Source of the DNA: Mogibacterium sp.
GTDB taxonomy: Bacteria; Bacillota; Clostridia; Peptostreptococcales; Anaerovoracaceae
Direction: 5' to 3'
Assembly: GCA_017512145.1 (NCBI GenBank)
Contig: JAFWHB010000031.1
Span: 1 to 64,000 of the forward strand
Length of the DNA stretch: 64,000 nucleotides
In this document: piece after piece, positions 52,695-61,931 of the stretch
How the letters are laid out: each line of letters opens with the position of its first letter
Numbering within the stretch: position 1 is the stretch's first letter
Position numbers and translations under genes: made by a program
The notes under the pieces: model-generated
Database searches by the model: none
What the model saw: only the letters and a program-made list of their open reading frames with translations
What the model was told of the DNA's origin: nothing

Positions 52695-54059
52695 ATGGGT
52701 AACAGAAAAGTTCTTATTGCTGCAATGATGACAGCTTTCATGACAACGTTCATGTCAAGTGCACTTAATCTATCGGTCCCTGCACTTGAGCGCTACTTCG
52801 ATGTCAGTGCAGCATCTATCAGCTGGATAGTATCAGCCTATACGATCACAGTAGCCGCAGCAAGTCTGCCATTTGGCAAGATTGCGGATATTACGAGCAG
52901 AAGGCGCATTTTTCTGACAGGCATCACAGGATTTGGCCTGCTTTGTTTTGCGTGCATATTCGTGAGGCATATCGCCATTCTGATCACTCTCCGAGCACTT
53001 ATGGGATGCTGCGGAGCAATGATATTCGCAACCAACAACGCGATCCTCATAAGCTCCTACCCATCCGATATGAGAGGCAAAGTCATCGGTTATTCTACAG
53101 CTGCGACATATATCGGTCTCACCGCAGGTCCTGTGGTCGGAGGCATTCTGAACAGCACCCTCGGCTGGAGATCCATTTTCGCTCTGTCAGTTGCGGTGTC
53201 AGCTGCAGCTCTTACCGCTGCATCATTCGCCCCGCCTGACAAGCCGGAGCCTCACGACAGCAAGAATCACAAGCACTTTGATTCTACAGGATTGATTCTC
53301 TATGTATTCGCCATCGCGTCGAGCCTCTATGGCATGACAAATCTTGATGCAGGAGCTGTGTCAGTCACTCTGCTGATATGCGGCCTCGTGGCCCTCGTAA
53401 TATTCTACAGGCACGAGAGTCAGTCACCGGATCCGATCATGAAGGTCAGCATGTTCCGTGAGAGCCGCACCTTCACGTTCTCTAATCTGGCAGCGCTGCT
53501 CAATTACGGTGCTACATTCGCTATCAGCTATACGATCAGCATATACCTTCAGGTCATCCTCGGCTTTTCATCAGGGAGCGCAGGCTTGCTGCTGATTTCA
53601 ATGCCGGCGGTCCAGGCAATATTCTCACCACTTACAGGCAGCCTGTCAGACAAATTCCGCCCGTCAGTTCTCGCAAGCACAGGAATGGGGATCTGCGCGT
53701 TCACTCTCATCCTGTTCTCAAGGATCGGAGAGACCACACATGTTGCATATATAATCTTCGCACTGTGCCTTACGGGCTTTGGGTTTGCACTCTTCTCATC
53801 ACCGAATACCAATGCCATTCTGAGCTGTGTCAGCAGAGAGGATTATGGTGTTGCAAATTCAATAGTGGCTACGATGAGGACCTACGGTCAGTCATCAGGA
53901 ATGGCTGTTCTGAGCGTCATCACATCAGTTATACTCGGCACAGCCAGCCTCGCAGAATCACCTGCTACAGATATACTCAGGATGATGCACACATCCTTCA
54001 TCATATTCGCAGGGATCTGCATAATAGGCCTCTTCTTCTCCCTCGCAAGAGACAAATAG
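52695..54059 (+). CDS. MFS drug exporter, DHA2-like
   Basis: A 454-residue major facilitator protein with about 14 helices. The N-terminal SALNLSVPALERYFDVSAASISWIVSAYT, motif A (GKIADITSRRR) and motif C-like GYSTAATYIGLTAGPVVGGIL identify the drug:proton antiporter DHA2 family. Start ATG 52695 has no RBS. Substrate unknown. Confidence 0.92.
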   Translation: MGNRKVLIAAMMTAFMTTFMSSALNLSVPALERYFDVSAASISWIVSAYTITVAAASLPFGKIADITSRRRIFLTGITGFGLLCFACIFVRHIAILITLRALMGCCGAMIFATNNAILISSYPSDMRGKVIGYSTAATYIGLTAGPVVGGILNSTLGWRSIFALSVAVSAAALTAASFAPPDKPEPHDSKNHKHFDSTGLILYVFAIASSLYGMTNLDAGAVSVTLLICGLVALVIFYRHESQSPDPIMKVSMFRESRTFTFSNLAALLNYGATFAISYTISIYLQVILGFSSGSAGLLLISMPAVQAIFSPLTGSLSDKFRPSVLASTGMGICAFTLILFSRIGETTHVAYIIFALCLTGFGFALFSSPNTNAILSCVSREDYGVANSIVATMRTYGQSSGMAVLSVITSVILGTASLAESPATDILRMMHTSFIIFAGICIIGLFFSLARDK

Positions 54060-54092
54060 CACTCCGGAGCTTCGCCCGGAATTTAACCGCAA

Positions 54093-54125
54093 GAAAAAAT
54101 CGCAGCCAGGCTGCGATTTTTTTTT
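54093..54125. terminator. Bidirectional terminator between MFS and SDR genes
   Basis: Stem AATCGCAGCC/GGCTGCGATT with U-tracts on both strands (T9 on plus). Confidence 0.95.
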
Positions 54126-54129
54126 CTTT

Positions 54130-54798
54130 CTATTCAGGCCAGACGAACTCCGCTCTTCCGGCTTCGCCTCCGTCTATTAGGAGATTCTGTCCCGTCATGA
54201 ATCTGTTCGTAACTGCGACGAAATACACCCATTCAGCGATCTCCTCAGGAGATGCCCATCTCTTGAGTGGAGTAAGCTCCATGATCCTGTTCCACAGAGC
54301 AGGGTCATCCATGACGATCCTGTTAAGCTCTGTAGTAACTCCGCCCGGATCTATGCTGTTGCATATCGCACGCGGCGCTATTCTCAGAGCAACGTTCTTA
54401 GTATACGCCAGGATCCCTCCCTTGCTTGCCGCATATTCAGGGAATTCAGAACCTGTATGTCCACTTGCGGACCCTATATTCACCACAGATCTGATCCTGT
54501 CATTATCCACTGCATACTTCTCGGTGACATTTATGACAGCTCTGAGATTGATATCGATGTCCTTGCCGCTCTCCTGAACTCCGGCGTTGTTGATAAGTAT
54601 CTCCGGCCTGAAGCCCTGAGGCAAAGCTGCCTCGACTTCATCCAAATCTGTAACATCTGCGATGCAGTGTGTGTATCTTTCATGCTCGATAATGGAATCC
54701 GCGATATCTATTCCGTATACCTCATGACCTCTTTCAAGAAAAAGCCTGGCTATCGCGCTCCCTATTCCTCCGGATGTTCCGGTAATCATTACTATCAT
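54130..54798 (-). CDS. SDR-family NAD(P)-dependent oxidoreductase
   Basis: A 222-residue classical SDR: TGTSGGIG (about 6-13), NNAG, catalytic Ser in NIGSASG and YAASKGG. ATG 54798 has GAGG 6 bases upstream; the longer reading frame upstream is not supported. It follows the VUT transporter by 20 bp. Substrate not identifiable. Confidence 0.88.
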   Translation of the reverse strand: MIVMITGTSGGIGSAIARLFLERGHEVYGIDIADSIIEHERYTHCIADVTDLDEVEAALPQGFRPEILINNAGVQESGKDIDINLRAVINVTEKYAVDNDRIRSVVNIGSASGHTGSEFPEYAASKGGILAYTKNVALRIAPRAICNSIDPGGVTTELNRIVMDDPALWNRIMELTPLKRWASPEEIAEWVYFVAVTNRFMTGQNLLIDGGEAGRAEFVWPE

Positions 54799-54818
54799 AT
54801 GCTGCCTCGATTCAGAAG

Positions 54819-55550
54819 TTAAGCCCTTGCAGCATAGCGGATATACTGCTCTCCGACGTTCTCTGCTTCCCACTGCTTGCTGACTCTGTAACCAACCGGG
54901 CTGAACAGCACCTCGCAGAGAAGCTCAGCAACAGCTCCTGTGATCGAGCAGATCAGTACCTGTGCGAGCGTCCATCCGAAGAAATGATACGATACGATTG
55001 CAGCAAATGTCAGGTTGTCGATGAACTGCGCGATTCCTGTCGATATGAATGAGCGCGCTGCAAAAGCTCTGTATCCGTCAGTCCTGAGATGCTTAGCAAC
55101 TGTGTGATTTATGAATGAATTAGTAACTGCAGCTGCAAGCATCGCGATGCTGCTGCCCATAACTACATACCAGCTGCCGCCGAATGTTGCATTAAGAGCA
55201 TCATTGACCTCCGGCATACCTATGGAATAATACTCACCCCACATACCCGGTGTCATTGTCATGAGCTTGAAGATAAGGCATGCACACAGATTAACTACAA
55301 GCGCAAGAATAGAGACCTTAGCAGCAGCCTTGCCGCCAAAGCGTTTGCAGATCATATCCATGCACAGAAAACTTATCCAGCTGAGTGTGAATCCGCAGTC
55401 GAGCGCGAAGTAACGCAGACTGAGTAATTCCTTGTTAGCGAGCAGATTCATCATGATAACGCTCACGATGAAAAGAGAAACGACCAGAGACGGGATACTA
55501 CGCAGTAAATAGCGGTAGTCCTCGAACTCCCTTCTTAAGAATTGCATCAT
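54819..55550 (-). CDS. VUT family queuosine-precursor transporter
   Basis: A 243-residue membrane protein (DUF165/YhhQ family) with about six helices. Family members import preQ0/preQ1 for queuosine or 7-deazapurine synthesis. Characteristic features: NLLANKELLSLRYFALDCGF, FIDNLTFAAIVSY, and a C-terminal EVLFSPVGYR. Preceded by a structured leader and a TATAAT promoter. Confidence 0.88.
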   Translation of the reverse strand: MMQFLRREFEDYRYLLRSIPSLVVSLFIVSVIMMNLLANKELLSLRYFALDCGFTLSWISFLCMDMICKRFGGKAAAKVSILALVVNLCACLIFKLMTMTPGMWGEYYSIGMPEVNDALNATFGGSWYVVMGSSIAMLAAAVTNSFINHTVAKHLRTDGYRAFAARSFISTGIAQFIDNLTFAAIVSYHFFGWTLAQVLICSITGAVAELLCEVLFSPVGYRVSKQWEAENVGEQYIRYAARA

Positions 55551-55572
55551 TGAATTGTACTCCTTTGGTTTT

Positions 55573-55642
55573 GATATTTTACAAGCAGGATATCGGACCC
55601 GAACTGCTTGAGCCGCGCCTTTGCGCGAACTAATATATTATA
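55573..55642 (-). promoter_or_regulatory. Structured leader of the VUT gene, candidate preQ1-like element
   Basis: -10 TATAAT at 55637-55642. The leader contains a CGCGC/GCGCG hairpin (55614-55627), then a 7-bp stem CAAGCAG/CTGCTTG (55582-55610) whose loop GATAT (55590-55594) can pair with ATATC (55573-55577) beyond the stem, an H-type pseudoknot. An A-rich tail leads to AAGGAG. preQ1 riboswitches are pseudoknots before such transporters, but this does not match their consensus. Confidence 0.5.
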
Positions 55643-55662
55643 CACATTTGTGATGTGATAAT

Positions 55663-57249
55663 CTACTGATCAGCCAAATTATCTGATTTATTATCGAGCT
55701 TCGTTCTCAGAGCTTCGGATGCCTGGGTCTTCCCAAGACCGCCGCAGGTACATCTCAGTTCAAGCGGCAGAAGCCTGCCTATCTCCATAACAGCACCGAT
55801 TGCCTCATCGAGCGGAATGACTTTGTCATAGCCTGCCAGGATCACATTGGCGCTGCTTAGGGCATTCATGCCGCCGGCAATGTTCTTGTTGAGGCACGGC
55901 ACTTCGACACGGTTTGCAACAGGGTCACATGCAAGCCCCGTAAGACCCTGAAGAGCGAAGGATGCAGCATCTATGCACTCCTCTGCCGAACCTCCCATCA
56001 TTTCAGTTACGGCAGCTGCAGCCATTGCCGAGCCTGCTCCGCACTCTGCCTGGCACCCTCCTACCTCTGCAGAGAAGGTCGCCTGTCCTGCGAAGAATAC
56101 GCCGATGAGTCCGGCCGCAAACAGGCCTTTGACAGCCTGCTCAGGAGGAAGTCCGAGCGCATCCTGCACTGCGAGCACAGTGCCTGCAAGGCAGCCTGCA
56201 GAACCTGCCGTAGGAGCTGCGACAAATACGCCCATGGAGCTCTTGGTCTCCATGATGGCTGTTATATATCTGATAGCTGTATTGAATACATCACCGGGAA
56301 CGAGCCTGTCCTTATTGAGCTCAATAAGGTGTGACTGCCTTGGAAGGATGCGGTCCTCATAATCAGTCCCGTCGAGGCCGGTCCTGACGGACCGCTCCAT
56401 GACGTCCACAAGATCTTCCATCTCATCCCAGACCAGGTGTCTGTCCCAGCCGGCAAAGGCACTCTCATAGATCACGGCGAGCTGCCAGAGCTTGAGATCT
56501 CTGTCTCTGTTATATTCGAGCATCTCTGATACTGTTCTGAATGGTACTTTGATATTTGCGTGCGATCTTGAAGGAAGGAACGGACTGAAAGTTACAACAT
56601 CATTCGTAGCGAACAGCTCGCAGAGAAGAGTTGCTTCGCTCTGATCTGCCGGCCTTCCTATCTTGATGTCTATACAGGTCTTGACATCATCTCTGTCCGC
56701 ACTGATCTCTTCAGCGTCAGGAACTGCAGAGAGCACAATCGATACGATCTCGCTGTCTGTATTGTCCTGGAATGTCAGCAGCACGATCTCATCGTAGTCT
56801 CCTCTTACAGAGACCCTGTAACCGTTAAGTCTGGTGAGTTCAACCATTCCGCCGCCGGTCGAGACAGCATCAGCATCGATGACCTTTCCGGTCTTCGATA
56901 CTGCATGTATGCGGTAATTACCTGGATGCTCGGCGCCGTAAGATCTGACAGTATATTTGAGATCGATGCCACTGTCTGCAATCAGCTGCTGCCAGTTCTC
57001 AGCACCCTCTTCCGTCAGAGACCTGCCGAGAATACCAAGAGCAAAGCCCATATCGGTGCCATGTCCATCATGCGACTCCGCAAGCGCCCCCTCCGGGTCA
57101 AAGAATACTTCGACAGATCTGAGTCCTCCCCCTGCAGCCTGTCTTATAAGCTCTCCGATTCTTGCACCACCTGCAGCATGAGAACTTGATGGTCCCCTCA
57201 TGACAGGTCCTATAACATCGTTGAATATACTGGGATAAATACTAGACAT
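55663..57249 (-). CDS. sdaA: L-serine ammonia-lyase, iron-sulfur type, single chain
   Basis: A 528-residue enzyme converting L-serine to pyruvate and ammonia. The N-terminal beta domain (FNDVIGPVMRGPSSSHAAGGARIGE, about 8-32) is fused to the alpha domain (GSAGCLAGTV, EVGGCQAECGAGSAM, CDPVANRVEVPC, CTCGGLGKTQAS), whose cysteines hold the [4Fe-4S] cluster. ATG 57249 behind GGAGG. A promoter TTGAAA/AATAAT (57291-57319) lies upstream. Confidence 0.9.
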   Translation of the reverse strand: MSSIYPSIFNDVIGPVMRGPSSSHAAGGARIGELIRQAAGGGLRSVEVFFDPEGALAESHDGHGTDMGFALGILGRSLTEEGAENWQQLIADSGIDLKYTVRSYGAEHPGNYRIHAVSKTGKVIDADAVSTGGGMVELTRLNGYRVSVRGDYDEIVLLTFQDNTDSEIVSIVLSAVPDAEEISADRDDVKTCIDIKIGRPADQSEATLLCELFATNDVVTFSPFLPSRSHANIKVPFRTVSEMLEYNRDRDLKLWQLAVIYESAFAGWDRHLVWDEMEDLVDVMERSVRTGLDGTDYEDRILPRQSHLIELNKDRLVPGDVFNTAIRYITAIMETKSSMGVFVAAPTAGSAGCLAGTVLAVQDALGLPPEQAVKGLFAAGLIGVFFAGQATFSAEVGGCQAECGAGSAMAAAAVTEMMGGSAEECIDAASFALQGLTGLACDPVANRVEVPCLNKNIAGGMNALSSANVILAGYDKVIPLDEAIGAVMEIGRLLPLELRCTCGGLGKTQASEALRTKLDNKSDNLADQ

Positions 57250-57290
57250 GATATACCTCCAGCCAATACCAAGCACCAAATCATGTTTTA

Positions 57291-57319
57291 ATTATTGTAC
57301 TTATTTGATCTTTTTTCAA
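57291..57319 (-). promoter_or_regulatory. Promoter of the serine dehydratase gene
   Basis: -35 TTGAAA (57314-57319) and -10 AATAAT (57291-57296), 17-bp spacer on the minus strand. Confidence 0.6.
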
Positions 57320-57363
57320 GGTTGAAATGCCGGAGTATACAAAACTCTATTTGCAATACAAAA

Positions 57364-57481
57364 AGAATAAATTCAACGCAGTAATTGAAAATGCGAAAAA
57401 AATATGTCAGAATTTAGCTGCCAGACCATAATTCGGGGGATATTTGCCGCATTTTTGCTGTACTATGGTTGAATTTATTCT
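57364..57481. repeat. Long imperfect inverted repeat before the XRE-S24 regulator
   Basis: Perfect outer arms AGAATAAATTCAAC (57364-57377) and GTTGAATTTATTCT (57468-57481), with further partial symmetry inward (AATGCG and related AT-rich stretches, about 57390-57455). The element lies between the divergent serine dehydratase and XRE-S24 genes and could be an operator or a mobile-repeat remnant. Confidence 0.7.
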
Positions 57482-57619
57482 ACGTTTTTAGATTTTATCA
57501 GTCATTTAGTGCATAGTCAATTGAAATACGCCGAAAATATTCTCCAAACAGACGATTTTAACCGTTTTTTAGCGATAGAATCTGTAAAATTCTGTAAGAT
57601 TTCCAATTGGAGGTTTTCT

Positions 57620-58201
57620 GTGATATTTCTGTACAAAATTCTTGCATATTGCCATGAGAACAATCTGTCCGAGGCAGCCTTTGAGAAAGGTGCAGGCTTG
57701 TCCAAGGGCCAGATCAACAGCTGGAAGAACGGTTCGAAGCCTCGGATCTCGAGTCTTGAAAAGGCTGCCATCTTCATGGGCATCAGCCTGACTGAACTTC
57801 TTGACGAAGAAGACGGCGGATTCGAGCCTTATGACCCGACAGTCAGCATCCCTCTCTCCGGCACATCAGAATATATCAGAGTGCTTGCAGACGATATTCC
57901 TGAGAATGCAAGTTGTTTCGCCTTAATTATGCCGGATGACAGCATGCTGCCGGAATTCGGCAAAGGAGATCTCGTCATCGCACAGTCGTGCAGCTCTGCA
58001 AGCACCGGGGATGTCGTTACCGTCCATATTCCGGGTGAGAACATGATCTGCCGCAAGATCATTTATACCGATGAAGGCCTCATACTTCAGCCATACAATC
58101 AGCTTTACGATGCTGAATACTATTACAGTGCAGACATCGATATTCTCCCGATATTCGTAACCGGCCGGGTCATCAAACTTATCCGGAGCTACAACAAATA
58201 G
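57620..58201 (+). CDS. XRE-family regulator with S24 (LexA/CI-like) domain
   Basis: A 193-residue regulator: XRE helix-turn-helix (about 1-60) and a C-terminal S24 peptidase-like domain, with the serine in MPDDSMLPEFGKGD and the lysine in ICRKIIY. Such proteins are repressors that self-cleave or bind single-stranded DNA/RecA. GTG 57620 has GGAGG 6 bases upstream; the longer frame is unlikely. Phage origin is possible, but no phage gene is nearby. Confidence 0.85.
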   Translation: MIFLYKILAYCHENNLSEAAFEKGAGLSKGQINSWKNGSKPRISSLEKAAIFMGISLTELLDEEDGGFEPYDPTVSIPLSGTSEYIRVLADDIPENASCFALIMPDDSMLPEFGKGDLVIAQSCSSASTGDVVTVHIPGENMICRKIIYTDEGLILQPYNQLYDAEYYYSADIDILPIFVTGRVIKLIRSYNK

Positions 58202-58247
58202 AAAAAGCCTCCGCCAGTCTTCTTAAGGCTGATGCGGAGGCTCTTTA
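58202..58247 (+). terminator. Terminator after the XRE-S24 gene
   Basis: Stem AGCCTCCGC/GCGGAGGCT with a 19-base loop, then CTTTAG. Confidence 0.85.
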
Positions 58248-58260
58248 GTTATTAGTCTGA

Positions 58261-58740
58261 TTAGCCCTCTACTCTGATGCTCTTGATCTTCTGATCTACA
58301 AGCGGCTTATCTCTGAAGTTCCTCTTGCTCATTACGATCTTATCTGCGACTTCCATACCCTCTGTAACTCTGCCGAATGCAGCATACTGTCCGTCAAGGT
58401 GTGGTGATGTAGTTGTCATGATGAAGAACTGTGAGCCTGCTGAGTTCGGATTCATTGCTCTTGCCATTGAGAGTACGCCTCTCTCGTGCTTGAGGTCATT
58501 TCTGAATCCATTTGCTGTGAATTCGCCAGGGATGGTATAGCCAGGGCCGCCCATTCCGGTTCCCTCAGGACATCCGCCCTGGATCATGAATCCCGGAATT
58601 ACTCTGTGGAAGATAAGTCCATCATAGAATTCCTCATTTGCAAGCTTTTCAAAATTCTCAACTGTCTTAGGCGCGATATCTTCGTAGAGTTCACCCTTCA
58701 TGATTCCGCCGTCAGCCATTTCGATAGTAAACTTCTTCAT
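58261..58740 (-). CDS. Cyclophilin-type peptidyl-prolyl isomerase
   Basis: A 159-residue cyclophilin without signal peptide, thus cytoplasmic. FHRVIPGFMIQGG and GSQFFIMTT identify the active site. RBS CGGAGG. Accelerates proline isomerisation during folding. Confidence 0.95.
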   Translation of the reverse strand: MKKFTIEMADGGIMKGELYEDIAPKTVENFEKLANEEFYDGLIFHRVIPGFMIQGGCPEGTGMGGPGYTIPGEFTANGFRNDLKHERGVLSMARAMNPNSAGSQFFIMTTTSPHLDGQYAAFGRVTEGMEVADKIVMSKRNFRDKPLVDQKIKSIRVEG

Positions 58741-58757
58741 TAAATCTACCTCCGTGA

Positions 58758-61700
58758 TTATTCTACTGATTTGAGGGATTCTGTCATTGAAACATTGCGG
58801 AGCCTCTTCTGCATAGCCAGGTTGACGATGCCGGCAAAGACAAATGTCAGAATGACAGAAAGTATTATGTCTATATTATTGAGCCTCGGCTCGAAATATA
58901 TCATCTTGACCACTATGTTGTCTATAACGAATTTGAGGAGCCACTTACCCAGCGGTATTCCTACAACTGCGGCTATTGCAGTCAGGAAGATATTCTCCCT
59001 GAACACATACTGCGAGACTTCAAGCTGGTTGAACCCAAGCACCTTGATCGTAGCTATCTCTCTGATCCTCTCCGTAATATTGATATTCGTCAGGTTGTAC
59101 AGAACAATGAACGCAAGCAGCGCCGCAGAGAGTATTACTACATACACTACAGCATCAAGGCTCTTCATCATCTTGCTGACATTTTCCTTGACATCCAGAT
59201 TGACAGAGACAGCAGCTGCATTCTCATAATTTGCCGCCTTCGTTGAAATATCCCGTATAGCGTCTTCGTCAGTCTCTCCATTCAGACGGACAAGCGCGGA
59301 TTTGATGTCAGCCTTCTTGCCAAAGCCCTTCTCATATGTATCAAGACTCATATAGATATTATCCTGTACATAATTGTCGCATATTCCGCTGACTGTAACC
59401 TGCATCTCGCGGTAGCCTTCTCTTACGGTCAGCGTATCACCGATGTTGACTCCGTAGTCATGATTCACTTTTCGCACTATGACAGCTTCGCCTTCTCCCG
59501 GGAATCCGATGGCTGTATCGCCCTCGTGAAGATCTATGTAGCGGCCAAAGTCATCAGGATCTGAAGCCGTGCAGGTAATGTCATAATTGCCACTGTCTGT
59601 CTTGAGAGTCACTTCGCTGCGGTGCAGGAACTTGACCTCATCCCGGCCAAGTCCAGGGACCTCTTCAAAGAAATCCTCCTGACGCTCCTCGTTCATATTC
59701 TTGCTGAATATAGCTGTGAAATCGTACAGGGATATTTCATTGAACTGATGATCTGCAACCCTCGCGATCGATGTCCTGATGCCCATTCCTGCTATAAGCA
59801 GAGCCGTGCATCCGCTGACGCCGATGACCATCATAAGGAATCTCTTCTTATCTCTGAAGATATTGCGTATAGATACCTTGTACAAGAAGCTGATCCTCTT
59901 CCACAGTGGTGTTATCCTCTCAAGCAGTATTCTCTTGCCTGCAGGAGGAGTCTTAGGTCTTATGAGATCAGACGGAGACACCTTGAAGTCCTGAGATATC
60001 GATACCCATGTTGCTCCCATGGAGCACAGCAGTGCGGCTGCGAGCGATATGAGCCCGAGCTTAGGGTCAATTATGTAATCCACCGTATCACTGAAGTCAT
60101 ACATCATCGTGTACGCATTCCAGATTACCGCAGGGAACACCTTGCATCCGATGAAGAAGCCTGTCAGAGCTCCCATGAATGCTGCGCTGCCGGAGTAGAA
60201 CATATACTTGCCTACGATCTGGCTGTTGCTGTATCCGAGAGCCTTGAGAACGCCTATCTGTGTTCTCTGCTCATCGACCATCCTCGTCATGGTCGTCATG
60301 CAGACAAGAGCTGCTATGAGGAAGAAGAACACAGGGAAGATTTTGGCGATGTTGCTTACGATGCTTGAGTTGCTGTCGAAGGATGAATATCCTGCATTGT
60401 CCTCTCTTGAGAAGGCATATGAATTGCCGGTCTCCATTTCATCTATCTTGTCCTGAGCTTCGTCAAGCTTATCCTTGGCATCATCGAGTTCTTTTCTGGC
60501 CTTCTCGAATTCAGAATCGGCCCTGGCTTCTTCTTTTGCAAGGGTCTTGCGGCCCTTCTCTATTGTCTTTTCCTGCTTGCCTATCTCCTTCTGTCCTGCC
60601 TCGGCCTGCGAGAGCCCATCTCTTGCCTGAACAAGGCCTGCCTCTACCTGAGCAAGGCCTGCCTGTGCCTGTGCAAGGAGCGCGTCTACTTTGGATATCT
60701 CGCCTGTCAGATATGCTATCTGATTCTCGGCTTCTGCAAGCTTGCCGCTCATCTCTGCGAGCTGACCCTCGATCGCAGCCTTGGTAGCTTCATACGCAGG
60801 ATCAGCCGGATCAAGAGCTTCAAGCTGCTGCTTAAGTCCTGCGATGGCCGGCTCAAGCTGAGCTTTGCCAGCGTTTGCCTGGGCAAGACCCGCCTCCGCC
60901 TTGGCCCTTCCGGACTGCATTGCAGCGATATTGCCTGTCAGCTCAGTCTTCTTGCTCTCAAGGTCTGCTATGGTCGAATTAAGATCAGCGATCGTCTTCT
61001 TAAGATCTTTCCTGGCTGTGTTCAGCTTCTTCTCGCCCTTGTCGAGCTTGTCCTCTGCCTTGTCTATTTCACGCTCTGCCTTTGCCTTCTCGTCTTCGTA
61101 TTTGGCAAGGTTCTCTTCGTATTCCTGCTTCTTCTCGTCGAGCTCATCCTGAGCTTCCTTCCTGGCAGTCTCTCTGCGTGCAGCTGTTACTGCCTCGGCG
61201 AGGTCTTCCATGCTGTCTTCTGACGAATCGAGCTTGGCCTTCATCTCATCAGAAAAAGGTTCCTCATCACCCTTCAAGGTGACATACAGGTTAGTGTAGT
61301 AATCAACATCGAAGACATCCTTCTGCACGAAGAAGAATGTTGAGAGGTTGCCATTGCCTATATCTGTGGATCCTCTCTGGTAATCCATATATATCGGGGT
61401 ATTGACAGTTCCGACTATCCTGAATTCCTTCTTCCTGAAGTTCTTGAGAGTGTCCTTGTCATTCTCATCTGTCAGTACGATCGTATCACCGATACTGAAG
61501 CCTTCATCCGTTATGCTGTAGCTGTCGACAACGCACTCGTCCGCCGACTCCGGCAGCCTGCCCTCGGCGACTCTCAGAGTGTTGATCTTATCCGGAAGCG
61601 AGATCGCTTTGAGAGCCTCTGCATCTCCGTCTCCGGACACGGTCAGAACATCGATCTGGATCGAGCCTTCAGCCCCGGACACTCCGTCCCAGCCCTCTGC

Positions 61701-61916
61701 TATCCGGACGCTCTCATCATCTATTCCATACGATGAGGCGATCATATAGTCATAGAAGTTGTGCTCCTTCAGATATTTCCTTGCGGTGCTTGTCATAGAT
61801 GCTTTGCAGTCCTTGAGACCCGAGAAAAACCCCACACCAAGAGCAACGATCGCGAAGATCGCCAGATATCTCGCAAGCGAGGTCCGTATTTCTCTCAGTG
61901 TCGACTTCTTAAGCAT
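58758..61916 (-). CDS. FtsX-like ABC permease with a long extracytoplasmic coiled coil
   Basis: A 1052-residue permease with N-terminal helix (15-40), a MacB-like periplasmic domain, a coiled coil from about 250 to 500 (repeated AQAGLAQVEAGLVQA, with many K/E/A), three helices near 545-670, a second extracytoplasmic domain and four helices at the C-terminus (about 940-1040). The two FtsX domains and the ATPase next door make an ABC exporter or mechanotransmission system. ATG 61916 has a weak RBS. Confidence 0.9.
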   Translation of the reverse strand: MLKKSTLREIRTSLARYLAIFAIVALGVGFFSGLKDCKASMTSTARKYLKEHNFYDYMIASSYGIDDESVRIAEGWDGVSGAEGSIQIDVLTVSGDGDAEALKAISLPDKINTLRVAEGRLPESADECVVDSYSITDEGFSIGDTIVLTDENDKDTLKNFRKKEFRIVGTVNTPIYMDYQRGSTDIGNGNLSTFFFVQKDVFDVDYYTNLYVTLKGDEEPFSDEMKAKLDSSEDSMEDLAEAVTAARRETARKEAQDELDEKKQEYEENLAKYEDEKAKAEREIDKAEDKLDKGEKKLNTARKDLKKTIADLNSTIADLESKKTELTGNIAAMQSGRAKAEAGLAQANAGKAQLEPAIAGLKQQLEALDPADPAYEATKAAIEGQLAEMSGKLAEAENQIAYLTGEISKVDALLAQAQAGLAQVEAGLVQARDGLSQAEAGQKEIGKQEKTIEKGRKTLAKEEARADSEFEKARKELDDAKDKLDEAQDKIDEMETGNSYAFSREDNAGYSSFDSNSSIVSNIAKIFPVFFFLIAALVCMTTMTRMVDEQRTQIGVLKALGYSNSQIVGKYMFYSGSAAFMGALTGFFIGCKVFPAVIWNAYTMMYDFSDTVDYIIDPKLGLISLAAALLCSMGATWVSISQDFKVSPSDLIRPKTPPAGKRILLERITPLWKRISFLYKVSIRNIFRDKKRFLMMVIGVSGCTALLIAGMGIRTSIARVADHQFNEISLYDFTAIFSKNMNEERQEDFFEEVPGLGRDEVKFLHRSEVTLKTDSGNYDITCTASDPDDFGRYIDLHEGDTAIGFPGEGEAVIVRKVNHDYGVNIGDTLTVREGYREMQVTVSGICDNYVQDNIYMSLDTYEKGFGKKADIKSALVRLNGETDEDAIRDISTKAANYENAAAVSVNLDVKENVSKMMKSLDAVVYVVILSAALLAFIVLYNLTNINITERIREIATIKVLGFNQLEVSQYVFRENIFLTAIAAVVGIPLGKWLLKFVIDNIVVKMIYFEPRLNNIDIILSVILTFVFAGIVNLAMQKRLRNVSMTESLKSVE

Positions 61917-61931
61917 CTTGTTACCGGTCAG

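Noticed and set aside
55573..55642. A standard preQ1-I or preQ1-II riboswitch
   Set aside because: The conserved loop bases and tail of either class are not found, so only a general candidate is reported.
57620..58201. Prophage
   Set aside because: Only one LexA/CI-like regulator; no integrase, structural or attachment features around it.
60865..61152. Ala/Ser-rich plus-strand frames opposite the FtsX coiled coil
   Set aside because: They mirror the low-complexity coiled coil on the other strand and have no start signals.
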